Below, in pieces: positions 9,706-17,701 of a stretch of DNA of 64,000 nucleotides. Source of the stretch: Pseudomonas sp. ERMR1:02 (GTDB lineage: Bacteria > Pseudomonadota > Gammaproteobacteria > Pseudomonadales > Pseudomonadaceae); contig NZ_NKJI01000001.1 of NCBI RefSeq assembly GCF_002277815.1, positions 241,501 to 305,500 on the forward strand, read 5' to 3'. Every line of letters begins with the position of its first letter. The first letter of the stretch is position 1. The position numbers were made by a program, and so were the translations under genes. The notes below the pieces were generated by a model. That model was not told the DNA's origin, ran no database searches, and saw nothing but the letters and a program-made list of their open reading frames with translations.

Positions 9706-10596
9706 ATGAAGGACATGGAACACCATCAGGACGACAAAACCGTGCTGCTCGATCGTCTGGGCCAGGGCCCGGCGCAGGGAAACCTGACTGACTCCACCGT
9801 GCCACCCCGTTTCGAACAGTTGGAAGAGCGCATGATTTACGCCGCTCGACAGTCGCCAGCACACACCTTCAGCATCAGCCTTAACTCGTTGGTGGCGGCG
9901 GCGTCCGGCCTGCTTTCGGAAGTGGTGCGGCTCAAACAGAGCTCCGCTGCTGAAGATTTACCAACCCTTAACCAGCGACTGAGTACTGCACTTGGACACT
10001 TCGTCGATAGCGCGCGGCAAAAAGGCATCGAAAATAGCCAGGTATCAACTGCAAGTTATGTGTTGTGCACAGTCATTGACGAGGCGGTAGTGACTACTTC
10101 GTGGGGTAAGGAAAGCGAGTGGTCGAAAATGAGCCTTCTCAGCAAACTCCATAATGAGACGTCTGGCGGTGAAAGGTTTTTCCAGTTCCTTGATCGGCTA
10201 TCGAAAAACCCGGTCAAGCACCTGCCGATGCTGGAACTGATGTACCTGTGCCTGGCGCTTGGATTCGAGGGTAAGTACCGAATTCAGTCGCGTGGCCTTC
10301 TGGAGCTCGACAATCTTCGTGACGCCCTCTATCAGCAGATTCGCCAGCTACGCGCAGATGTCCCGCGTGAACTCTCACCACACTGGCAAGGCCTTGGCGA
10401 AGGCCAGCAACACAATCCGGTGCGGATTGTGCCGTGGTGGATGGTGGCGCTGATTACGCTGGTGTGTCTGGTGGTGATGTACACAGGATTCGCCTGGGTA
10501 TTGGGTGAACAACGCGCTTCGGTTTTACAGCCGTTCCAGTCGTTTGAACAAACAATGGATCAACCGCGGTCGCAGCAGTTGAAGGGGCGCGGGTGA
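9706..10596 (+). CDS. tssL: T6SS inner-membrane protein TssL (DotU/IcmH)
   Basis: 296 residues from ATG 9706, five bases after the tssK stop. The cytoplasmic DotU domain (about 40-235) includes YVLCTVIDEAVVTTSWG and FEGKYRI, both family hallmarks; a single C-terminal membrane helix (PWWMVALITLVCLVVMYTGF) is followed by a short periplasmic tail. There is no peptidoglycan-binding extension, so anchoring would depend on another protein. Overlaps the tssM start at base 10596. The open frame continues upstream to 9421, but that part lies inside tssK and has no family match. Confidence 0.94.
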   Translation: MKDMEHHQDDKTVLLDRLGQGPAQGNLTDSTVPPRFEQLEERMIYAARQSPAHTFSISLNSLVAAASGLLSEVVRLKQSSAAEDLPTLNQRLSTALGHFVDSARQKGIENSQVSTASYVLCTVIDEAVVTTSWGKESEWSKMSLLSKLHNETSGGERFFQFLDRLSKNPVKHLPMLELMYLCLALGFEGKYRIQSRGLLELDNLRDALYQQIRQLRADVPRELSPHWQGLGEGQQHNPVRIVPWWMVALITLVCLVVMYTGFAWVLGEQRASVLQPFQSFEQTMDQPRSQQLKGRG

Positions 10597-13500
10597 TGAA
10601 AAATTTCTTCAGAGAAGTTGGCGTTTTCTTGCAAAAGACGTGGGTCTGGAGCCTGTTGTTGGTGCTATTTGTCGCGTTGCTGGTGTGGTGTGTCGGGCCG
10701 CTGTTGGCGGTGGATGACTACAAGTTCTGGGAAAGCCAGGTGTCGCGCCTGCTGAGCATCAGCGTGTTGTTCCTGATCTGGGGCCTGAGCATGGTTTTCG
10801 TCAGTTGGCGCGCCGGTGTACGCACGCAGACACAGGATGGCGCCGAAGACGGTCAGGCATTTCTGCTGCGCAATAAACAGATCGATGAAGAACGCAGAGA
10901 GTTGAGGGTGCGCTTCAAGAGCGCCCTTACCACCCTCAAAACTTCGAGCCTCTATCGCGGGCGCCGGGAGTTGCCGTGGTATTTGTTGATCGGTCATCAA
11001 GGCAGTGGCAAAACCAGTCTACTGGACCACTCGGGCCTTGAATTCCCGCTCAACACGTTAGACCGCAATATGTCCCGCGAGCCGCTCGGTACTCAATATT
11101 GCGATTGGTATTTCGCCGAGAACGGTGTGCTACTCGATACGACAGGCCGCTACCTGACCCAGTCAAATGCCGAAGTCGACGCCAGCGCATGGAGCACCTT
11201 ACTCGGCCTGCTGCATAAACGGCGTCGCATCGGACCACTCAATGGTGTGTTAGTGACACTCCCGGTGCAAACCTTGATCAGCCACGATCGGGACAGTCTG
11301 CGCGCTTTGGCGAAAGACGTGCGTTCACGCTTGCAAGAGGTGCAGCAAAAGCTACACGTCGACCTGCCGGTTTACCTGGTGTTAAGCAAAACGGACGAAC
11401 AACCAGGCTTTCACGAGTTCTTCGATCAGTTGAGCCGGGAGGAACGGGATCAGGTGTTGGGCGCTAGTCTGAGTGAGGTGTCGGGTGCGTCTGATGCAGC
11501 CGCGGTGCGAGTCGAGTTCGAAGCACTGCTGCAGCGACTCAACAGCCAGGTGATCATTCGCATGCATCAGGAGCGCGACCCTCTGCGTCGAGGCCGCATC
11601 CTCGACTTCCCGCATCAACTGGGGCTGATCGGTGAAGGGTTGTGCCAATTCGTCAAGGAGACCTTCCCCGGTAGCGGTAACCAGCGCACGAGCAAATTGC
11701 GCGGGTTCTATTTCACCAGCGCCACTCTCTCAGGCAAGCCGCTGGATCAGCCGACGGACGCCAATGCGGGGGTAACGCAAGATACTGTTGCGGTTCGACA
11801 TACCGGGCATTCGCGATTTATCCATCATTTGTTCAGTCGGGTCATTTTTCCGGAGGCAGGTCTTGTCGAGCTGGACAAGCGCGAGCATAGCCGTCTCTAT
11901 TGGGGGGAGCGCACGGTGTACGCGGGGGCGCTGGTTGCACTGAGCCTGTTTGGTTTTTGGTGGGTTGTTAGTTTCTCTGCCAACCATGAGCGATTGGATA
12001 ACTTGCGTGCTCTGGCTCAAACCTGGACTCAACAGCGCTCGGTCCTAAGCGGGGGGGACGAATGGCTGGCCGCGCTAGAGTCCCTCGACACCAGCTACGC
12101 GGCAACCCGCTTGTTCCCTCAGAAAGCAGATGTCTCGTACCTCGAGCGTGGGGGCTTGTATCAAGCTGAAGCGGTCAATCCGATGCTCAGGAGCGCCTAC
12201 GAACGTGAGCTTGAAACGCACCTTTTGCCCCGACTCGCGACGCTGCTGGAGGGGCAGATTCGCGCCAGCATGAAAGACCGCGAACGCTTGCTCAATAGCC
12301 TGCGTGTGTACCTGATGCTGAACATAAAGGATCGCCGCGACGCGCCATGGCTGAAGGAATGGGTTGCCACCGATTGGTCCGTTCGGTACGCGGGCAACAC
12401 GTCGTTGCAAAACCGCTTGAACACCCATATTGATCATTTGTTGAAACTGCCATTCAGCTACCCGCTCAATGATTCACTGGTTGCTCAGGCACGTCAGATC
12501 TTGCGCAGCGAGTCCTTGGCCAGCGTGGTTTACAGGATGCTCCGCGAGCAGGCTCGCATTCTTCCGGAATACCGTTTGAGCCAGCACCTGGGGCCGCAGG
12601 GTGCTCTATTTGTTGGCACCGATCATGTGATTCCCGGGTTTTACACCCAGCAGGGTTATCAAAAATATTTCTCGGTCCGCGGGGCTGCACTCGTTACCGA
12701 CATCCTGCGTGACAATTGGGTATTGGGCGAGGGCTCGGACATCAGCGCCATGGACTTGCGGCGCCTGATGGTCGAACTGGAGCAACTGTATTTCCGTGAC
12801 TATGCCAATGCATGGGGAGATGCGATGGGTCGAGTAGCGCTACAGCCCATCAACAACGCCGCTGAAGGGGCGGAGCAACTGGCCGGACTGACTTCTGCCA
12901 ACTCACCCGTGCTGCAATTGCTCGTACAAGTGCGGGAGAACACGCATTTTTCGGTGGTTGCAGACGCTGTCGATGACGTAACGACAGCTGCACAGGCTTT
13001 AGCCGAGAAGGGTGGCAATGCAGGAAAACTCGCCGCCGCCACAGTAAAAAAGGCTTCAGGCGCATTGGCCAACAATCTGCCGGATACTGCAAGAAAAGCG
13101 CTCCAGCGTCGCTTCGAACCCCTGCACCGCTTACTGGATGAAAATAACGGTCCGAGCGCTGACCTGAACCCGGTATTGCAAGCGCTCAATGAGCTGCAAC
13201 TGCAGCTGGCGAGCCTGGCCCGTGCCAGCGCGCCTGACCAAGCGGCGTATGACCTGGCAAAGGCCCGCATGGCCAGCCAGCGTGATGCGCTGAGTCATCT
13301 GCGCATGGCCTCAGGTCGCTTACCGCGCCCGGTCGGCGTCTGGTTCAACGTGCTGGCCGAAGATACCTGGCGTCTGGTACTCAGCGATGCCTATCAGTAT
13401 CTGAATCAGCGTTATCAGAGTGAGCTGTACAGCTTCTACGGCAAGGCGATCAACAAGCGTTATCCCTTCAGTGCACACAGCGCCAGCGACGTAGCGATCA

Positions 13501-14099
13501 ACGACTTCCGCGAGTTTTTCAAAGTCCAGGGCATCGTTGACCGCTTCTTTGATGACTACATGCGTCCATTTGTCAGCGGCGCCCCGGGTACCTACCGCTT
13601 GCGCACTATTGATGGTCAAAGTCTGCCTTTGTCTCGGGTTTACCTCGACCAGATGGCTTCGGCACACGTGATCCGCCAGAGCTTCTTCGCCGAAAGCCCC
13701 TCCGAGCCGCGCGTACAGTTCAAGCTGGAACCGTACACCCTGGACCCGGCTGTCAGCCGTTCCGAGTTCCGCTTTGGCGACAAGACTATGGAATACCGCC
13801 ACGGCCCCATCGTAGCGGCTTCTTTCAAATGGCCAACCGATGCCGAGGATGGTCGCACTAGCCTGGTACTCGACAGAATGGCCGATCGTCCGATCGGCAT
13901 CGAGAAGAACAGCGGTCCATGGTCACTGTTCCGTCTGCTGGACTTGATGCAATCCGAACACCTGATCGGCCGCGATGTGCTTGTGCTCAAAGCCGATCTG
14001 GGTGGTCTGCGCGCCAACTACTTGCTGACGAGTCAGCGCACACCGAACCCGTTCGATATGGGTGTGCTGCGCACGTTCCGCATGCCAGTGCAACTCTGA
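10596..14099 (+). CDS. tssM: T6SS inner-membrane core protein TssM (IcmF)
   Basis: 1167 residues from ATG 10596, which shares its A with the tssL stop TGA. Two N-terminal membrane helices (about 19-38 and 52-70), a cytoplasmic GTPase-like domain with intact Walker A GHQGSGKT near 133-140 and DTTGRYL switch region, a third helix near 445-465, then a large periplasmic region containing the IcmF-related and C-terminal VasK-type domains that contact TssJ. Complete: runs of seven G at 12051-12057, six G near 11906 and five G near 11768 are in frame. Its stop overlaps the phosphatase start. Confidence 0.96.
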   Translation: MKNFFREVGVFLQKTWVWSLLLVLFVALLVWCVGPLLAVDDYKFWESQVSRLLSISVLFLIWGLSMVFVSWRAGVRTQTQDGAEDGQAFLLRNKQIDEERRELRVRFKSALTTLKTSSLYRGRRELPWYLLIGHQGSGKTSLLDHSGLEFPLNTLDRNMSREPLGTQYCDWYFAENGVLLDTTGRYLTQSNAEVDASAWSTLLGLLHKRRRIGPLNGVLVTLPVQTLISHDRDSLRALAKDVRSRLQEVQQKLHVDLPVYLVLSKTDEQPGFHEFFDQLSREERDQVLGASLSEVSGASDAAAVRVEFEALLQRLNSQVIIRMHQERDPLRRGRILDFPHQLGLIGEGLCQFVKETFPGSGNQRTSKLRGFYFTSATLSGKPLDQPTDANAGVTQDTVAVRHTGHSRFIHHLFSRVIFPEAGLVELDKREHSRLYWGERTVYAGALVALSLFGFWWVVSFSANHERLDNLRALAQTWTQQRSVLSGGDEWLAALESLDTSYAATRLFPQKADVSYLERGGLYQAEAVNPMLRSAYERELETHLLPRLATLLEGQIRASMKDRERLLNSLRVYLMLNIKDRRDAPWLKEWVATDWSVRYAGNTSLQNRLNTHIDHLLKLPFSYPLNDSLVAQARQILRSESLASVVYRMLREQARILPEYRLSQHLGPQGALFVGTDHVIPGFYTQQGYQKYFSVRGAALVTDILRDNWVLGEGSDISAMDLRRLMVELEQLYFRDYANAWGDAMGRVALQPINNAAEGAEQLAGLTSANSPVLQLLVQVRENTHFSVVADAVDDVTTAAQALAEKGGNAGKLAAATVKKASGALANNLPDTARKALQRRFEPLHRLLDENNGPSADLNPVLQALNELQLQLASLARASAPDQAAYDLAKARMASQRDALSHLRMASGRLPRPVGVWFNVLAEDTWRLVLSDAYQYLNQRYQSELYSFYGKAINKRYPFSAHSASDVAINDFREFFKVQGIVDRFFDDYMRPFVSGAPGTYRLRTIDGQSLPLSRVYLDQMASAHVIRQSFFAESPSEPRVQFKLEPYTLDPAVSRSEFRFGDKTMEYRHGPIVAASFKWPTDAEDGRTSLVLDRMADRPIGIEKNSGPWSLFRLLDLMQSEHLIGRDVLVLKADLGGLRANYLLTSQRTPNPFDMGVLRTFRMPVQL

Positions 14100-14827
14100 T
14101 GCCGATGGTCAATCCCTGGCGCAGTGCTGCGCGTACTGACACTGGAAAAGTCAGGGCGCGCAATGAAGATGCATTTCTCGATTGTCCACAGCAGGGCCTG
14201 TGGGTGGTCGCCGATGGCATGGGAGGGCATCAAGGGGGCGACATCGCCAGCCAGATGATCGTCTCCAGTCTGGCGGAGTTGCCGGTACAACAAAACTTCG
14301 ACGAGCAGCTCAAAGCCGTGAGCCAGTGCCTGCATTGGCTCAATCGTCGCCTGGGCCACGAATTGACCCTCATTGCGGGACAACAGGACAACATCATGGG
14401 CAGCACCGTTGTAGCGCTGCTGGTGGACGGAAGTCGCGCTGCCTGTATCTGGGCTGGTGACAGCCGATGTTATTTGTGGCGCGATCAGCGCTTGTATCAG
14501 CTAACCAAGGATCATTCGCTGATGCAGCAGCTGATTGATAAACAACAGATGTGCGCCGCACAAGCCTGTACTCAACCGTATGCCGGTGCTTTGACTCGGG
14601 CAGTAGGGGCAAGCGAAGTGCTGACCCTCGAAGTACTGGAATTGGTGGTGTATCCCGGAGATGCATTTTTGCTATGCAGCGATGGTTTGTATCAAGGCTT
14701 GAGCAGCAACGCGCTGGGGAGTGCCTTGAGCGTGAATGTACCGGCGCTTGCGCTGGCGCGTTTGTTCGAGGGCGTCTTGTGCGGGCCGGCGCGGGACAAC
14801 CTGACTGGTGTGGTGATTCGCCAGTGA
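14099..14827 (+). CDS. pppA: PP2C-type Ser/Thr phosphatase of the T6SS (PppA/Stp1)
   Basis: 242 residues from the ATG that overlaps the tssM stop. PP2C metal-binding motifs are in order: RNEDAF near 21, DGMGGH near 39, the GDSR element, DG in LLCSDGLYQG, and a C-terminal DN in ARDNLTG. In H1- and H2-type clusters this enzyme dephosphorylates Fha and opposes the kinase encoded next. It is the counterpart of stp1/PppA. The stop overlaps the GTG start of the kinase gene, so the pair should be co-translated. Confidence 0.92.
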   Translation: MPMVNPWRSAARTDTGKVRARNEDAFLDCPQQGLWVVADGMGGHQGGDIASQMIVSSLAELPVQQNFDEQLKAVSQCLHWLNRRLGHELTLIAGQQDNIMGSTVVALLVDGSRAACIWAGDSRCYLWRDQRLYQLTKDHSLMQQLIDKQQMCAAQACTQPYAGALTRAVGASEVLTLEVLELVVYPGDAFLLCSDGLYQGLSSNALGSALSVNVPALALARLFEGVLCGPARDNLTGVVIRQ

Positions 14828-15839
14828 GTGAGTCTGCACTGCCGCTCGACAAGCTACCGATCAGTGTAGAGGAGGTTCCCGACCTGACTTACTTCGCTTT
14901 CGCCAAACCCGCTGCCGAATCTGGTGAGATTATGTCGACCCAGCCCCATCCCCCCGAGTTGCTGGACGTGTTGACGGGGCGATACCGCATCGAGCGGTTG
15001 CTCGGTGCCGGTGGTATGGGCGTGGTGTACCGCGCGCGGGATTTGTTGCACGAACAGTTCGGTGATCCTGAGCCATATGTTGCGCTGAAAATGCTCGGTG
15101 AAGAGCTTGTCGACTCCCCGGATGCCAGCGCCTTGCTCTACAGCGAGTTTGCCCTGACCCGGCGCTTGCACCATCCGAATGTGCTGCGCGTGCACAGCTT
15201 TGAAGTAGACACACATTGCCGACGAGCCTTCATCACCATGGAGTTGATGCGCGGCAAGACGCTGGACAAATTGCTCTGCGAACGGCCTCTGGGTTTATCG
15301 TGGCCAGAACTGCGTGACATTGCGCTTCCTTTGCTCGATGCGTTGGCCTATGCCCACGGCCGCGGCGTGCTGCACGGCGATTTGAAACCGAGCAATGTGA
15401 TGCTCAGTGAAGAAGGCGTCCGGCTGTTTGATTTCGGTCTGGGCCAGGCTGAGGAGCGCATCATTGCGGGTCTGCCAAAGCTGAGTCGCCAGCGTTTCAA
15501 TGCCTGGACTCCAAGCTATGCAGCCCCCGAACTGCTCGAAGGCGAACCGCTGTCGGCCGGCGCGGACGTCTATGCCGTAGCTTGTGTGTTGTACGAATTG
15601 GCAGGGGCAAACACCCGTTCAGCCGTTGGCCCTCAACTCGCGCGCGGGATGAGCATCTGGACCGTGAGCTGCGTGCTCCCAGGCATCTGCCGAAACACTG
15701 TTGGCCCGCGTTACGAGTGGCGCTGAGTTTCGATGCGGCGCAACGGGTCAGCTCGGCCCAGGGACTTTATGACGCCATGAGCAATCAACCATCTTGGCTG
15801 CGACGCTGGTCTGCCCCGTTACGTTTTTACTCCTGTTGA
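14824..15839 (+). pseudogene. stk1: T6SS Ser/Thr protein kinase (Stk1/PpkA-like), frameshifted
   Basis: The GTG start overlaps the phosphatase stop. The N-terminal lobe has the glycine loop GAGGMGVVYRA, the Lys in VALKML, the catalytic loop HGDLKPSN (Gly in place of the Arg of HRD) and DFG in FDFGLG. After YELAG the frame is lost at the G run 15604-15607; the rest of the catalytic domain (GKHPFSRWPSTRARDEHL to AAQRVSSAQGL) continues in another frame and ends at 15839. One added G would give about 338 residues, close to P. aeruginosa Stk1. As written the protein ends at 15726, about 300 residues, the last 40 unrelated to kinases. No transmembrane part is seen. Confidence 0.88.
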
Positions 15840-16013
15840 GGCGTTGCTTGTGACACGGGGTGTAGGAGCGTTCAGTGAGGTGAGATAAATGTGACTTAGC
15901 AGTCATCATGTAGGAAACAGTATTGATCTTCTTCTAACACAACTCGATAGTAGCGTTCTTGCTTCAACTCGCTACACTGCGCCAGCCGTTCATTTTTCTA
16001 TTGAGGCTTGCGC

Positions 16014-16397
16014 ATGAAGTTTCGTTTTCTGCTGTGGATGATGGGTTTGTTGATGGGCAAGGCCAGTCGGACCAACCCGGCGTTCCAGCAGCAGTTGGGT
16101 GACAAGGAGTTGGTGTTTCAGTTGCAGACCCTGGACGGGAAAGTCGCACGGCATTTTCGGGTGAAGGATCAGCGCATCACCAGCAAGTCAGGCGTGTATG
16201 CCGAGCCTGCGTTTGCGATTGCTTTTAAAGACGCGGCTTATGGCTTTGCCACGATGCAGGCGAAGAACAAGCAGTTGGCGTTCATGACGGGGATTCAGGA
16301 CAAGTCGATTCAGATCAAGGGCAACCCGGCGTTGGTGATCTGGTTTCAGGGGTTGACCAAGTATTTGAAGCCGAAGAAGGCCAAGCCCAAAGCTTGA
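16014..16397 (+). CDS. SCP2 sterol-carrier-like small protein
   Basis: 127 residues from ATG 16014 (a TTG two codons upstream is less likely). After a hydrophobic N-terminal helix the sequence follows the SCP2 lipid-binding pattern: strands KELVFQLQTLDGKVARHFRVKD, a central KDAAYGFATM segment, IQIKGNPALVIWFQGLTKYL near the C-terminus and a basic tail KPKKAKPKA. Proteins of this shape are common beside recG/oxyR in pseudomonads. A lipid-related role is inferred from fold only; no partner is adjacent. Confidence 0.6.
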   Translation: MKFRFLLWMMGLLMGKASRTNPAFQQQLGDKELVFQLQTLDGKVARHFRVKDQRITSKSGVYAEPAFAIAFKDAAYGFATMQAKNKQLAFMTGIQDKSIQIKGNPALVIWFQGLTKYLKPKKAKPKA

Positions 16398-16458
16398 GGT
16401 TTTTCAGGTCGCGCGCGGGGTGCTGCGTCGGGTCGCCGCCCGGAGCTAGTTCGCCTCC

Positions 16459-17223
16459 TCAGTCATCCGATTCAGGAGGCTCCCCGGCGTCGAGAGGCTG
16501 TGCCCTGTATGTCTTGTAGATCTGCTGGACTTGCGGGTTGTCCAGGCTCTCATAGGTGATGCCTTCCTTGTCCAGACCATCCAGGCCTCGGATGCCGCTG
16601 ATGGTCTCAGGCCACTCGTCACGACTGGATATCTCAACAATGAACGGTTTCAGGTAGTTATCGAGATACCGCTCGCGAGGTTCTCGGATCTCGTCGCTGA
16701 GTGCCCGCAGGTAGTCGTCTTTGTTTGTCTTTGACCAGTCGATGGCGAACCTGGCTCGATAGCAGAGTTCCATGAAGACCAACAGGATTGTGCGCCCGTT
16801 GCCGTCCAGGAATGGGTGTGCGAAAGCCAGCTGGCCCATCACCCGGCCTGGCTGCTCTTTGAAACGCTTCTTGTCTGCTGCCAGCTCAAGCGCATAGTCG
16901 ACAGACAACTTGATTGAGTCCGGGTGCTCGAAGAAGGTGCTTTGGGGATCGTTGTATGGACCCTTGAAGACTGCCAGGTGAGGTACAAGCTCGTTCCGAT
17001 CTTTCCCTGCCCAGTGATAAAAGCCGGAGAACAGGACTTCATGGACTTGGAGCACGGCCTTGTAGTCGATTGGCTTCTTCTTGGCCAGATAGGCAAGGGC
17101 ATCCTCGATGCTCAGTTCGAACGAGAGATGCTCTGACTCTTTTACTTCGGTGGGGTCTTTCAGTTGCAGCGAATTTTGCAGATATCCAGCAGCTTCGAAG
17201 TCGCCGAACGGATCGAAAGTCAT
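16459..17223 (-). CDS. Fic-domain protein, probable AMPylating toxin
   Basis: 254 residues. The Fic motif HPFLDGNGRT (His136 to Thr145) is complete, with the catalytic His, the metal-binding Asp and both phosphate-binding residues, and a flap-like FKGPYNDP segment lies upstream at 87-93. Such enzymes transfer AMP from ATP to target proteins; in P. fluorescens a Fic toxin (Fic-1) has been reported to AMPylate GyrB and to be neutralised by a small partner encoded beside it. No self-inhibitory (S/T)xxxE(G/N) motif is visible near either end, so control must come from elsewhere. Its ATG overlaps the stop of the small upstream gene by four bases. Orthology to Fic-1 is plausible but not shown. Confidence 0.85.
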   Translation of the reverse strand: MTFDPFGDFEAAGYLQNSLQLKDPTEVKESEHLSFELSIEDALAYLAKKKPIDYKAVLQVHEVLFSGFYHWAGKDRNELVPHLAVFKGPYNDPQSTFFEHPDSIKLSVDYALELAADKKRFKEQPGRVMGQLAFAHPFLDGNGRTILLVFMELCYRARFAIDWSKTNKDDYLRALSDEIREPRERYLDNYLKPFIVEISSRDEWPETISGIRGLDGLDKEGITYESLDNPQVQQIYKTYRAQPLDAGEPPESDD

Positions 17224-17477
17224 GCGCTATGGTTCTGTGAACGCCTTTCCTGAAGGTAGCGTCCTTGGAGTGTCAGGGTCTCAGACTTGCTCAGAACACC
17301 TTTTTTCTTGAGATTGACGAGCAATTGTTCGACGCCATCCAACTCAACGACATCGCCAGCCATGCGGGTAATGATCACGGCCATACGGCTCATGCCGTCA
17401 GGATCAGCGGTAATGTTGTGATCTTTGGCCAGCTTGCGGACTTGACTTGCAACACTGACAGCCGCGGTTTGGGTCAT
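17220..17477 (-). CDS. Small partner of the Fic protein, probable antitoxin
   Basis: 85 residues, transcribed first in a two-gene operon and overlapping the fic start by four bases (ATGA), the layout of class I Fic toxin-antitoxin pairs such as VbhA/VbhT. A GAGGG ribosome site precedes the ATG. The predicted protein is helical and charged, with no DNA-binding motif I recognise. The class I inhibition motif (S/T)xxxE(G/N) is not present; the nearest is TLTLQG at 67-72 with Gln where Glu is expected. Antitoxin function is therefore inferred from position, not from motif. Confidence 0.6.
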   Translation of the reverse strand: MTQTAAVSVASQVRKLAKDHNITADPDGMSRMAVIITRMAGDVVELDGVEQLLVNLKKKGVLSKSETLTLQGRYLQERRSQNHSA

Positions 17478-17604
17478 CGGAAAGCCCTCTGTTTGCAGTC
17501 AAATAATAGCAGGGCGCTTGCTTTTTGTCCGTTGGCTCATGGGCGAAGATCAGGGAATGAGGGGGCACCCATGCCTGGGTTCAGTCAGTCAGACCGAGTT
17601 GGGT

Positions 17605-17697
17605 TCTTCGCGGGCAAGCCACGCTCCTACAGGATTTGTCGTTCAATACATGGGTGAACGACACAAATCCTGTAGGAGCGTGGATTGCCCGCGAAGC
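17605..17697. repeat. REP doublet forming a long inverted repeat
   Basis: Two REP units in opposite orientation (about 17605-17632 and 17670-17697; core GCGGGCAAGCCACGCTCCTA and its mirror). The inner flanks AGGATTTGTCGTTCA and TGAACGACACAAATCCT are also complementary apart from one base, so almost the whole 93 bases can fold as one hairpin. It ends five bases from the stop of the HDOD gene. Confidence 0.85.
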
Positions 17698-17701
17698 TTT
17701 T

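Noticed and set aside
15861..15880. GTGTAGGAGCG after the kinase gene, looking like a REP arm
   Set aside because: Only one short arm is present and no partner follows within about 150 bases; at most a remnant.
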